Shown one piece after another: positions 50,245 through 60,700 of a stretch of 64,000 nucleotides of DNA. The stretch lies in the NCBI RefSeq assembly GCF_016802725.1, contig NC_052668.1, forward strand, positions 13,435,001-13,499,000, given 5' to 3'. The notes below the pieces were generated by a model. It ran no database searches, had not been told where the DNA came from, and was given only the letters and a program-made list of their open reading frames with translations. Position numbers and translations under genes: made by a program. The number at the start of each line of letters is the position of its first letter. Position 1 is the first letter of the stretch. This DNA comes from Solenopsis invicta. Taxonomy: Eukaryota; Arthropoda; Insecta; Hymenoptera; Formicidae.

Positions 50245-51240
50245 CTTTTACCGGCCACGGCACTCCGGGATTCAGCGAGATTCAGCGTGAGAAGAAAATC
50301 GCGTCTTGTCGAAATTGACGATCGGAGTGAAAACAACGGGTGACGAATGTCCGAACGAGGAGGAAAACTGGATAAACACGTTCACCACCTCCGATTGGGA
50401 AATTGTGTCTATCGACGAAAATTCTTCGCGAGAAGGAAGACTCACGGGAAGAAAAGCGAAGGGAAGAACACGTGCGCTCGATAAGCGCTGATGAGTCTTC
50501 CGCTATTCCAGGGCGTCGACAGCCGATGGGATCTAGCGGTTGATCCTCTCAACGGCGAGAGGATCCGCGATCGCACGATCGTCACCAACGGACGATCTCT
50601 CTTCCGATTGCCAGTGATGATCTCGTGAAAGGGCCAGAAGAGAGATGTTGATGACGAGATTAGCGGGAGCGAGCGGAACCGAATCAGAGACAGAGTCGCG
50701 AGCGACTGGCGGGTCGGCTTGTCTCGAAGCGAGAACAGAGCGGCAGAGGCGAATCGTGCGCTTACCCGAAACTAAGCGATTCGCGGTCGTCGGCGCAGCG
50801 CGCACCTGTCGTTCCGCGGGTCGCTGCGCATGTCTCTAGCCGAGGGAAGCCGACAACCGACTGCCAGAAGAGCTCCTCCGTTCCTGATGGGGGTGCGCGC
50901 GGGTGGCTGCGGCAGGTGGGAGAGATGCGGAGGTGTGAGGGAAGGTCGATGGGGGCGGTTGTATGGTATAGTAGGCCGAGGAGGAAAGAAGGGACGGGAG
51001 CAGGGCAAAGACCCGCGGAGTCTCGAGGTGTTGGTGTGCGGATGTCAAATTAAGATTTTCCGTGTGATCCAGTTCTACTCGAGTGCGCGTAGTCTCCCTG
51101 ACCCTCCCTCTCTGTACCCTTTTTGACGTCAAACCGGATTCGAGCCGCAAGCCGACTTTGGGGTAGGTCGCGCGGATGGGGATTCCATTTAATTCATTTA
51201 GGAACGCAATGCGAATATGGGGGCTGAGATCGGCGAAATT
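50245..51240. promoter_or_regulatory. CpG-rich upstream region of the signal-peptide gene
   Basis: About 1 kb of GC- and CpG-rich sequence ending abruptly in AT-rich DNA near 51,245. It includes a purine-rich stretch (about 50,880-51,010) and a pyrimidine-rich stretch (51,090-51,123). Long openings appear here on both strands in overlapping frames, a composition effect. The position directly upstream of the TATA box suggests proximal regulatory sequence, or additional TATA-less start sites. Confidence 0.4.
51124..51131. promoter_or_regulatory. Perfect CRE palindrome TGACGTCA
   Basis: Full 8-bp cyclic-AMP response element consensus, about 0.9 kb upstream of the putative TATA start. bZIP factors of the CREB/ATF group bind this motif. 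One such site is expected by chance about every 65 kb, so significance rests on its position inside the GC-rich upstream block. Confidence 0.3.
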
Positions 51241-51519
51241 GCAATACTGCATTTAATGCTTCATTATATTGTTTCTATTTATAATGCAACAGTATATATA
51301 AAAGATTTGCTTTTAATATTTAAAAAATTGCGAGAAACAATGGACCGAGCTCACGGAGTATTTAAAACCTCATGAATATTATAGAAAGCGGAAAAAGTTA
51401 TAAAAATTGTAAGATTATTCTAAATATTCTAATAAAAAGCTTTGGATATATTGTGAAAGCATTTAGTGGGTTAAAAGAAAATTTTTATGAACATTTAATG
51501 CCGGAAATACGTACTAAAA

Positions 51520-51566
51520 ATTTTATCCTCTGCTTTATATTTTAATATAAAGCGGAGGATGAAATC
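51520..51566. repeat. Long near-perfect hairpin with almost no loop
   Basis: The arm ATCCTCTGCTTTATATT pairs with AATATAAAGCGGAGGAT with one mismatch, and the pairing extends a few more bases outward (ATTTT against GAAAT). The stem is about 22 bp and the loop one or two bases. That is too tight for a typical microRNA precursor; more likely a cruciform-forming inverted repeat or a foldback relic. Confidence 0.65.
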
Positions 51567-52325
51567 ATTTAATAAAATATACATTATTTTAAATTAATTC
51601 GTACAAAAACGAAAGATGCGTTGGACAAAATTATATTAGCAAAAGTTTTGATTGATTTACCGAATGATGATTTTAACGGATCATATATATAGTAATTAAA
51701 AGTTTACTTTCCTTAAAAATTATTTAATATTTTTTTTGTAAATTTAAAATTAAAAAAAATTGATTAAAGATAATTTTACAATTATTTGTCCGCTAATAAA
51801 AAGCATAGTTAAATGAAATAGAATAAGCCGCTCATGTTATTATAGCTTATTTTTTTAGCTAACACATTTACATTTCGCATATATTACTTTTACTGCGTGT
51901 TTTACTGATATATTTATAAATATAATTACATTAACTATAAAATTTTATATTTTATTGATTGATAAAAATTACTTTTAAGCATAGATTAATAAATCTTGTA
52001 ATATTTTGTACAAGCTTTTGAATCAGCTTTTAATATCAATATCTTTTTTAAACCAAATTTTTAAATCACTAAATTTGAAAGATTATAATTAATATCCAAT
52101 ATTAAAAATTATTTTCTATCAAAACTAATTATTTTGCAGCAAAATATACTAAAAGAGTATATAATAATTATTGCTGTTTTTTTTTTAAATTATGCTCATA
52201 TAATAAATGAAGATTAATGAAGATAATATTTTAATAAATATAAGTAATAATAAATAAAATATATTTACTAACTGTTTTTAATTATTTCTAGAGATTTATT
52301 CTAAAATTGAATTATGTACTAAGTC

Positions 52326-52545
52326 GAATCAGTGAAAATAAATGTTAAAATAATTTCATTGAAAATCAATGAGTATTTCACTGATTCTTCAATACAAATA
52401 CTCACGTTTTATATCTCACTGATATTATTAATTACACATATTACTAACTTTTAAGTGAAATCTACCTGATTTATAACGCTACATTTATATTACAATTGTC
52501 AGTGCTATTAGCCAGTGACTATTTATAGTCTTTCAGTGATAATAT
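52326..52545. repeat. Nested hairpin and cluster of CAGTGA motifs
   Basis: GAATCAGTGAAAATA at 52,326 pairs with TATTTCACTGATTC ending at 52,387, with an inner TCATTGAAAATCAATGA hairpin. CAGTGA or TCACTG occurs at 52,330, 52,378, 52,416, 52,513 and 52,534, and CAGTG at 52,500. Five full hexamers in about 210 bases is far above the roughly 0.1 expected for a hexamer counted on both strands. Two of them are forced by the hairpin. Confidence 0.45.
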
Positions 52546-52630
52546 TCTGATTCTGTTTTAAAGAGTATTTACGTACCCGTGATATTACAATATGTAATTA
52601 TTTTCTATAAATATTACTTTTCGCGGATAT

Positions 52631-52656
52631 TATATATATATATATATATATATATA
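52631..52656. repeat. TA microsatellite (about 13 units)
   Basis: Uninterrupted dinucleotides between AT-rich flanks. Confidence 0.95.
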
Positions 52657-53053
52657 AATTTATTATATAACTTCTGCCAATCTTATGCTATGACCCTTTC
52701 TATGCTTTCGTTTATGTCTGTATATTTGCCATATTGATTTCACGTAATTGCTTTATCTCGTAATTATTGTTGTATCGTAAAATACCAAACAGTGTTAATA
52801 AATAATGTTCCGATATAATGAGCTTTGTTTTACGAGCTCATTACTGTGTGCCCGTATATACAATAAATCAACGAATATTCGAATGTTTCCAGGATTAAAT
52901 ACCGGTGTACTAATAATTATAATTTGTCTTATCTATTGTGCTAATTATCCATTGTAAAATAAAAAAATAGATCTATTGCATATTGTACCTATCTATAAAA
53001 TTTTTTCATTGATTTGTTGTATTGATATAAAATAAAAGAATAATTAGACTCAC

Positions 53054-53103
53054 CGATGTGATGCGCAACAGCGGAGTTGTAACGGTGTTGTAACTACGTC
53101 GAC
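53054..53103 (-). other. Candidate 50-base mini-exon (minus strand)
   Basis: Bounded by a good acceptor (TTTGTGTTTTACAG, read on the minus strand) and a consensus donor, G|GTGAGT. It is GC-rich within AT-rich sequence. Its 3' 30 bases match 25 of 30 bases of the plus-strand mini-exon at 57,659-57,700. It contains an 11-base tandem repeat (GTTACAACACC then GTTACAACTCC), of which the other copy has only one. In phase 0 it is open for its full length and continues the frame from the ATG at 55,443. It could be a 5'-UTR exon, part of an upstream coding exon set, or half of an inverted repeat; its splice signals favour an exon. Confidence 0.5.
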
Positions 53104-55377
53104 CTGTAAAACACAAATATATCCAAATTATAATGCGAAAATAATTAACATATCAGGAAAAAATTATTGTGTCGAAACTTTTGTTTGTTCTTCCTCTTTC
53201 TAATAATTATTCTAAAGCTATACGCAACTTTCAGAATTGTCTTTTTCTTTTTATGTACATTTTTTGAAACTTGATAAGTTTCGTGATCAAATTATTTTAA
53301 TTTTTTATTTTTATGCTAATAAAAGTTTTATATATATATTTAAAATGTGTGATAAACATATTTTATCAAATATTTAAAGTATTTCTTAAATTAGTCAACA
53401 ACGCTTTACTAGAGTAACTCCGGTATTTATGCCGCGCCGCGAGAGGATTTACACCCGAGATGTTAGAAAAAAATAGAAAGAATGAAGATAATTTGCATGC
53501 AACCTCTCTGTCCATACGTTATATGTCTGTTATTTTAGTAATGTGAATTCATGTTTTTAATATTAATATTAAATGTCAGTGTAATAAATAGCGCCACATT
53601 ATACAATAATGTTATAATGTTATACAATAATGTTATAACTGTAATACTAAATAAAGTGATTGTTTTTTTTTTGTACGGGATGTAGTTAAGCTAATAAAAG
53701 GTTTAACAGTTTTATTTTATGATACATAAGTGAAGAAGGATAATAAAAAATAGAATATGGCAAAATACAAATGCTTAGCTCTTTTATTCTTTGTTCAGCT
53801 TGTTTTACTTGAGCGGCTATGTATACCATCTATTTTGACATACAAACAAAGAATTTTTAAAAGTTCTTTTTCCAAAAGAATATAAGAAAATATTTTGCGC
53901 GCGCGCATATTTCTACTTTTTTATAGTCTACAGTAAACATACAGTAGACAGCATAAAATTTTATTGTTTATTTTATTATAGAAGGGTTTATAGTATGGCA
54001 AATTAAACTGTGCGAAATTCGCGCATTCAAGTATGGCACATTGCATGAAAGTGCAAGATAACAGTCCCAATTATGGGTCGAGTTCTAATTATAGATCACG
54101 TTTGCAAAATTAAATGCTCTTGCAGAAATACATTTATTAATTAAATTATAAAAAATTTTTTTATATTACACATTTTTTTTGTAATTAGTAAAATATAAAA
54201 TTATTTTTTTAATCATTTATTGATATTTAGGAAAAAAGTAAAAAGTCACCTTTAATAATCTTTCTAATAAGCTCTTCAGATATTTTTTTAATAATTCCTT
54301 TATATTATGAAAATTTTAATAAATTACATTTGGTACAATAAAAACATGCAACGTATTAAAAACGTACATTAACATACAATAATGTACATTTAATTATGCC
54401 GACCCATTATGAGGACTTATATAAATATTTTTCAATATCTTTCCAAGATTCATAAATTGATGTATTAAATATTTTATATAATCATATATTTAAAAATTAT
54501 ATTTACTGCTTATATTAAAATTAACAATTTTTTAAAATGTTTTATTGTCAAATTTATACAAATTAATAAATGAAAGTTATTTTAACTTTAAATAATCCAT
54601 AACTGGGATTGTCACCTACAAAATCAATAGGAAAAATAAAAATTGTATTTAGAAACATCTTTATTACTGTATGATATACCATATCTGAGCTTACACAATT
54701 TGGACAGTTTAATTTGCCAATTTTGCATAAATACGTCTCATTTAAAAACAGTTTCGACATGTTAGTATTAAAATTTTGTCTTAAAATGATCTCAGGTATC
54801 TGTCTTCTACGTTACGATTTTTATGAGACACTCTATATTTTTTTTTATTTTAATATTGTAGAAGTTATCTAAAGAGCACAATATGATTGTTTTAATAACA
54901 ATATTAAAAAATTTTAATTCTTGAAGATATTTTGTTATCTTTGATATTTTTTCTCCTCATGTAAAAATTATTATCATTAAATAATAATAAAGAATATATT
55001 GTTTTTTTCATGAAACTACACAAAATTTTTCATGTAAGCAATTTATGTCTGCCTAATGGATTGTGATCACATTTCAACATATCACATTGAATATTATTAT
55101 ATTCGTATTACATACATATTATTACATTTTATTTTATTATTTCATAAGTTAAAAAATATCGAATAGAAAATTTTGCAATTTAACCTCTTAACTTATAAAA
55201 AATTATTATTGAAGAATAATGGAGAATATATTTTTCTTGGCAAAAAATTATACAAAATTCTTCAGATAAGCAAGTTATATTTGTGTGTCTAATGGTTTGA
55301 GATTACATTTCAATATTTAACGTTTCAAAAATAAAGGTACTATAAATGCAAGAACGTTTTTTTTTCCGTATACTTAC
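53104..55377 (-). other. AT-rich intron-like stretch with short repeats
   Basis: Would be the intron between the 55.38 kb donor and the 53.10 kb acceptor. It contains a 21-base tandem repeat at about 53,599-53,640 (ATACAATAATGTTATA twice) and a diverged direct repeat near 55 kb. The minus-strand opening at 54,563-54,760 has no support. Confidence 0.4.
54962..55322. repeat. Diverged direct repeat, about 125 bp twice
   Basis: Copy 1 (about 54,962-55,088) and copy 2 (about 55,198-55,322) lie in the same orientation 235 bases apart. Shared blocks in order include AAAAATTATTAT, GAATATAT, ACAAAATT, TAAGCAA, TCTAATGG / CCTAATGG, GAT-ACATTTCAA. Similarity is roughly three quarters by eye. No coding potential. 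Confidence 0.5.
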
Positions 55378-55443
55378 CCAGTGGATGCTTCGCTGTCGCC
55401 CGTTGCCTCCTAGGTCGCACCCTCCTCTCGAGTTCCTCCGCAT
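55378..55443 (-). other. Candidate upstream exon with ATG and strong donor (minus strand)
   Basis: On the minus strand an ATG at 55,443 starts 22 codons that end exactly at CCACTGG|GTAAGTAT, an excellent donor in phase 0. The peptide is Arg- and Gly-rich (begins MRRNSRGGCD) and matches nothing I know. Joining to the mini-exon at 53,103 keeps the frame open through its end. The true 5' boundary is unknown; sequence upstream is CpG-rich with no TATA. The alternative is that this is a 5'-UTR exon and the ATG is an upstream ORF. Confidence 0.4.
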
Positions 55444-57350
55444 TGTCCTTCGTCTGGCACTAGCTAATTACACATTCGGCGAAAACGCGGTTAATTTTAT
55501 CGGTTAGTTCGCGCGATGCATGCAAGCGAATAAATCTCACATGCAAAGTGAATCTCACGTTTCAGCATATCGACTTCGAGACGTTGAATTTGCGCTACGT
55601 GGTTGACGTATTACAGCACGGGATTAATCGCGACTGTAATTTGCTGATTAATCGGCGTGCTAATGACGCCGCTATCCACTCGGCACACGCGACACGTTCC
55701 GTTTAGCCATCGATCGAAAAATCCTAATGGCGAAGGAGCCGCACTGCCGCGTTGCGATTTCACGTTGATATCCCTCGACACGATTCTACCCTGGCGAAAA
55801 TAAAAGGTTAGACGCTTCTCGAAGCGTCACACAAGCGTCATACAGGCGTCTTGCGTTTCGGTGTTTCAATCAACGTTTTACGCTTGTTAGGCGCGCCTTA
55901 TTTTCGCCAGGGAACAACGACGTACATACTATCGCTAATTAAAACACGATGTTCCATTTCCGGGAACACACAACGGATATTCTCACGTCGGATGTAAATT
56001 CGGCATCGTGCGATGAGAAGTTACTGCTCTCTGCTGCTCTCGAAGGCGTGGATTCCGCGAAACGTGCGCATTATCGATTAAACGACGTGAAGTAGCACCC
56101 TGAATCGCGCGGTTCACGCATCACTTCACGCTCTCTCGATCCTAAGATGGCGGGACGTCGTCGAGATGTACATACACATACGCGCGAGGTAAATACGCAT
56201 ACACCCGAATCACACAGCGTCGCTTTGAAGGAACGGTCGTCGCGCGCGATTATCGCAACGCATCTGTGATTCTCCTTGCCTGTTCGCTCCGATTTCGCGA
56301 CTACTGTGCTGTATCACGGGTGATACTTCTCTATCTCGAGAAACGATACGTCCGCGTCGTCGCGATACGGTGCGCTTACGAGAGAAATTAAAGTGATATC
56401 GTCGTCGTTAATTTTACCGATGGAACGCGACTTAGAGGAGAGTTGCTAAATGCGTTACTCAAATGCTTGACAAATTTTGTACATACATGCGAGATCTCGA
56501 TTGTGTAACGGTACGTAAAGATCTGTTAGTAAATCGTATGATGTGCAAGACACGCGTTCAATTAGTAAAGCTGACGATGACAATGCCATCTCCCGTAATC
56601 GACAAGCGTCGATCACGCGAACGAACGAGCGTTCGCGGTAATCGCGGTCAGTGCGTCGTGGTACATGCATACACAACCTTTCGCGACCGCGTCTCAAGCG
56701 ATAATGCGAAACACGCGGAGCCGCGCTCGCGTCGACTGCCCTTATGTACGGATGCTACGAATCGCTCGAAGGTCGCGGACGATCTTGTTTACGCGCATAT
56801 ACTCGACGCGTATATACGCGCCGCGCCGGGGTGAGCGAACGTCGAGCGCCGCGCGCCGACCGAGTTATTTCACTTGTTTCTTCGTGCGTAATACGCGCGT
56901 ATTGTGCGTACACACCGCGCGCCTAGGAAATCGCGAATCAGTCTCGAAACGGTGAGCTATCGCCGCGCGTCCCGCGCTTCGTTCCGTAACCTCATTACAA
57001 TCGCGAAAGAATTGAACGTGGCCTCTTTCTCGTCGTGCTATCTCTGAACGATATAAGTATAATCCCGACGTTCGGATTCAAGTGTATCTCGCGTCACGCG
57101 TTAGATCGTAATTTAAATACATACGCGTCGCGTCGCGTTGCTCTAAACCCAGAGTATCAAACGCGAAGTATCAAATAAATTGTCGGCTCGAGTGATTCAA
57201 TTGGCGGAAAATCGCGGGATGATTGGTAATATTTCGAGTGATTACGTTTGCGGTTAACATCGGGAGTGTTGTGAAAAATGCATTGTTTTTATAAATGAGT
57301 GCAACGACGAGATCTGAGAGAAGGAGACTTAGATTAGGAAACATCGGTGG
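55444..57350. promoter_or_regulatory. CpG-rich, probably divergent promoter block
   Basis: Nearly 2 kb of CpG-dense sequence between AT-rich flanks. The minus-strand donor at 55,378 marks its left edge. Plus-strand donor-like sites near its right side (GTGAGC at 56,831 and about 56,950, GTGAGG near 57,357) are possible partners of the plus mini-exon. No TATA box stands out, which fits TATA-less CpG-type promoters. Long openings at 56,455-56,955 run in four frames over both strands and are composition artefacts. Confidence 0.4.
55789..55912. mobile_element. Short MITE with CCCTGGCGAAAATAA termini
   Basis: The left end CCCTGGCGAAAATAAAAGG and the right end CCTTATTTTCGCCAGGG are inverted repeats of about 17 bases, differing by a 2-base gap. 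The interior is unusually GC-rich, with a nested GACGCTTC-TCGAAGCGTC palindrome and further AGCGTC/GCGTCTT repeats. It is 124 bp long. Flanking bases are TA on the left and AA on the right, so a TA target duplication is possible but altered. It sits in the presumed promoter block. Confidence 0.65.
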
Positions 57351-57658
57351 AGAGTAGGTGAGGAAATTGTGAAGTAATTTAATCGTTTTTCGACTTGCGA
57401 AATTAATAGTTCATTCCAATTAATTTGAATTATTTAAATAAAAATGAAGAAAAAAATGTTTACTTATAAAATTTTATAAAAATCTTCTGCACAGCAAAAT
57501 TCTCTCTTGTTCGGAAATGTTATAATTTTTAGATATCTACTTGAAAAATAAATGAAAAATACGCGATTTGTATAGCAATCTTTCCAGTGTTTCTTCGAAT
57601 ACTTTATATTATTCTAAATTTTTCTAAAAAATTTGATTTTTGTGTTTGTATTTTGCAG

Positions 57659-57700
57659 ATCCACAACGTAGTTGCAACTCCGCTGCTGCGCATCGAATTG
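57659..57700 (+). other. Candidate 42-base mini-exon (plus strand)
   Basis: Preceded by a strong pyrimidine-rich acceptor (TTTGTGTTTGTATTTTGCAG) and followed by the consensus donor G|GTGAGTAA. GC-rich within AT-rich flanks. It is exactly 14 codons long; one frame reads IHNVVATPLLRIEL without a stop. The 3' 30 bases are homologous to the minus-strand mini-exon 4.6 kb away, in opposite orientation, and the homology fades beyond the splice signals. No upstream or downstream partner exon could be fixed. Confidence 0.5.
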
Positions 57701-60700
57701 GTGAGTAATTTTCGCAAAAATAGAAATTACCTTTTAATCTTATAAAAAAAACCGCTTTTACTTTTAATACACTTTTTCTCAGAAGAAAGATTTTCGAGAA
57801 AATTATGAAAAAATACTACCAATATTTTATTTATCTCTACATTATGTACATTATATAATAATTAATTTAGAACGTTTTTAAATTTAATGTGTAACTAAAT
57901 AGTTAAAAGTAAAAACGAAAAATAGAAATAAAATTAAAAAAAAATTAAATTAAAATACTGAACATTTTTTAAACGAAAATTTTATTTTTTTCTATGGTAT
58001 TCACACCTTATACGTGAACGATCGGAACACACGTTATTTATTATATTATATTGTATATACCTAGAATTAAAAATAAATTGATAGTAATAGAATACAAATT
58101 AAAAATATTTAGATATCATACATTAAATATTCTACGAATGAATGCATGAAAAAATTATTGATTATCGTTAGAAACTTTTTCGATATTTATTTATGCATTT
58201 TATAAATATAAAGAGAAAGATATGGAATATTTTATTTTTATGCATAGCATTTTTTAAGGGTTTTTTAGGGGAAAAAGATTTACTCTGAAGTAATCATTAA
58301 TTTTAACAATCCATTAAACTTTTTTAGTCTATTTATAAAACTTATTTGATATTTTAACGTTTTATTGCTTAATGTAAATTGACATAAAATCGAACAAATC
58401 TTTTAAAATAAAAAATCTTTTTGTAAAATTATTTTAGAATTAATAAGTTAGATATATCATCCGTCAATTATATAACAATATTTAATATTGTAATAATTTC
58501 TACGATGTTATATTTGAAAATAATTTTAATAGCAATATAATAATGAAATATTTATATTGACTTGAAAATTTATAATGACGCATATTGTAAGAGGAATTAA
58601 TAAAAAATTTATATTGACATTAAAATTAATAGTATAAAAAGCTCGTCATTTGTTTTTGATTTAATGTCATCTCTCATCAAGCTTCATTAATAGAATTTTC
58701 AATATGAGTGATTCGATATTCGATGAGTGGATTGACTGAAGTTTCTTTCTACTTATGTATTTGGACTGCAAATGTAAAAACACTTTTTTTAATAGTTGTG
58801 ACTATTTCATTATTAAACTTTAATAAAATAATAAAAACTGTAAAATAAAATTGATCGATAAATATGAATTCAAGCATATCGGTTTTAACTTTTTCAAGTC
58901 TTTACATGCATATTAGATGTGTATATATTTTATATATTTTTTCAAAAATGAAATAAAATTTTTACATGTAATTTTAAAGTGTGAAGATGTATAGTTAAGT
59001 TTGAACACAATGATATACTCACTTTGACACGCTTTGTGACACTGAAACATATTGTTAAAGTAAAAGAAGATCGGACAGTAGCCACATAAAAGTGCATCCA
59101 ACCGTGGTTACTCTCTTTCTCAACTCTTTCTGCGCAAAATAGCGTCTCCATTCTTGCGACACTAACTGTTCTCTGTATTTCAAATGCTTTCACACGAAGA
59201 TATATAAACTGTTGAGATATTGTTTGAAAAAGCGTTGAAAGTCCCAAATGGAGACTTTTGCGCCATACTCGATGAAAAATAAAACGCAAAGCTTTTTATA
59301 ATTTTTATAAAATATCATTTTTAATATTTCATACACGTGCATTTTTATAGACAATTCTGTCTGCAAGCTTAATATAAAGTTAATATAAAAACTAATATAA
59401 AAATAGAAACGTAAAACTTTATTTTATAAGATTTATCTGCTTTTATAATGATATTATATTGATTTTTTGTTATATTATATGACATTCGTTTTAATTAAAA
59501 ATGATTTGTCTCGGTATGATTAAATTTAACTTGGAGCAGAGTAAGAACAAGGTATTATATTCAACGAATATAGATTTGAATGTAAAAATGTATTGGTAAT
59601 ATAACGATATATATAACCAATGTTCTTCAGTTTATTTATTTTCTCGCTTTCATATTTTATATTTCAAACAAACATAGTTCGATAAATAAAATTTGTAATG
59701 TCTGTTTTATCTGTAATTTTATTATTTTAAAATTTTAATCCGATTCAATACGTATTTCTATACATAAATGAGGACAAAATATTAATAATTGAATTGTTTT
59801 ATTATTTTGAGATAGTTTTATTATTTTGATACATTATTGTATAAAATATTTAGTATCAATATTATAAATTTATTATCTTTTAAAAGAGAGAGACGCTAAT
59901 TTAAAAAATTAAATCTTTTTTTAAGTAAAAACTCCTCATAAATCCTTCCTATCACGGATACCTTCACTTTTGCTTTAAAAAAATTAAGTACGAGATATTT
60001 TTGGCGCAGGAAATATGAAAAGAAGTAGGTCAATTACGGTGAATAAATACCACGACTTTCAAACCTATATATTTTGTAGTTTCTTTTCATCATTTCATCT
60101 TTCACTTCTTTTCCGATTTTATACAGAGTTCTTCGAACATACAGTACACAATAATACTTGCCTTCGTATCGTAAAAGCTCAAAGTATCTCATCATAATTC
60201 TAGTGTGTACGTGTGTGAACATACATGTAGCATCTGGCAATTGATCTAGATAATGTAATGCCATTTTTGTAATAGCTGAGCACTGATTTAACATTTTTAA
60301 AAGCCAAAGTCATATGGGTATGCGGGTACAGTCTTTTATCACATTCTTATATCAATCTTTAATGAGTTATTGAATTTAGATTTTAATTAATTATTAATTG
60401 ATTTTTATCATGTGTTGCTTACGAAACACTTAGCTTTCACTAATATAGCTCCAAAAAGTAGATTCTGCGAAGATGTATTCTCTTGTTTTTGTCTCGTTGT
60501 ATGTCATTATTCAAACAGAGCTAAAAAGCGTGGCAAAGTTTTCCAAAATAGTTTGGCCCAGTCTGTTGGCAATGTCTGGTTCGTTTCCGCCTGTTCACCT
60601 CCGGTTAAAAACGGTAGCATTCACGGTCGAGTGATGGAATTTATAGAAAGAAAATGGCGTGAAACATTTTATTTACGACATACGATATAAGATTTTTATT

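Larger units (their letters stand above)
51245..53053 (-). other. AT-rich spacer or intron with two hairpins and a CAGTGA cluster
   Basis: This lies between the signal-peptide gene's upstream region and the minus-strand mini-exon, and would be intronic if the two belong to one transcript. It holds the 51,520-51,566 hairpin, the 52,326-52,545 CAGTGA cluster, and a TA microsatellite at 52,631-52,656. A minus-strand GTGAGTATT donor near 52,403 has a possible acceptor about 60 bases upstream, but that interval has no coding support. Confidence 0.4.

Noticed and set aside
50533..51252. Overlapping openings of 64-138 codons upstream of the signal-peptide exon
   Set aside because: Same composition effect. 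Pro-, Ser- and Arg-rich translations in opposing frames, with no start context or splice support.
56455..56955. Arg-rich openings of up to 123 codons on both strands
   Set aside because: They lie in CpG-dense sequence where stops are rare in all frames. Four frames are open at once with no domain signal.
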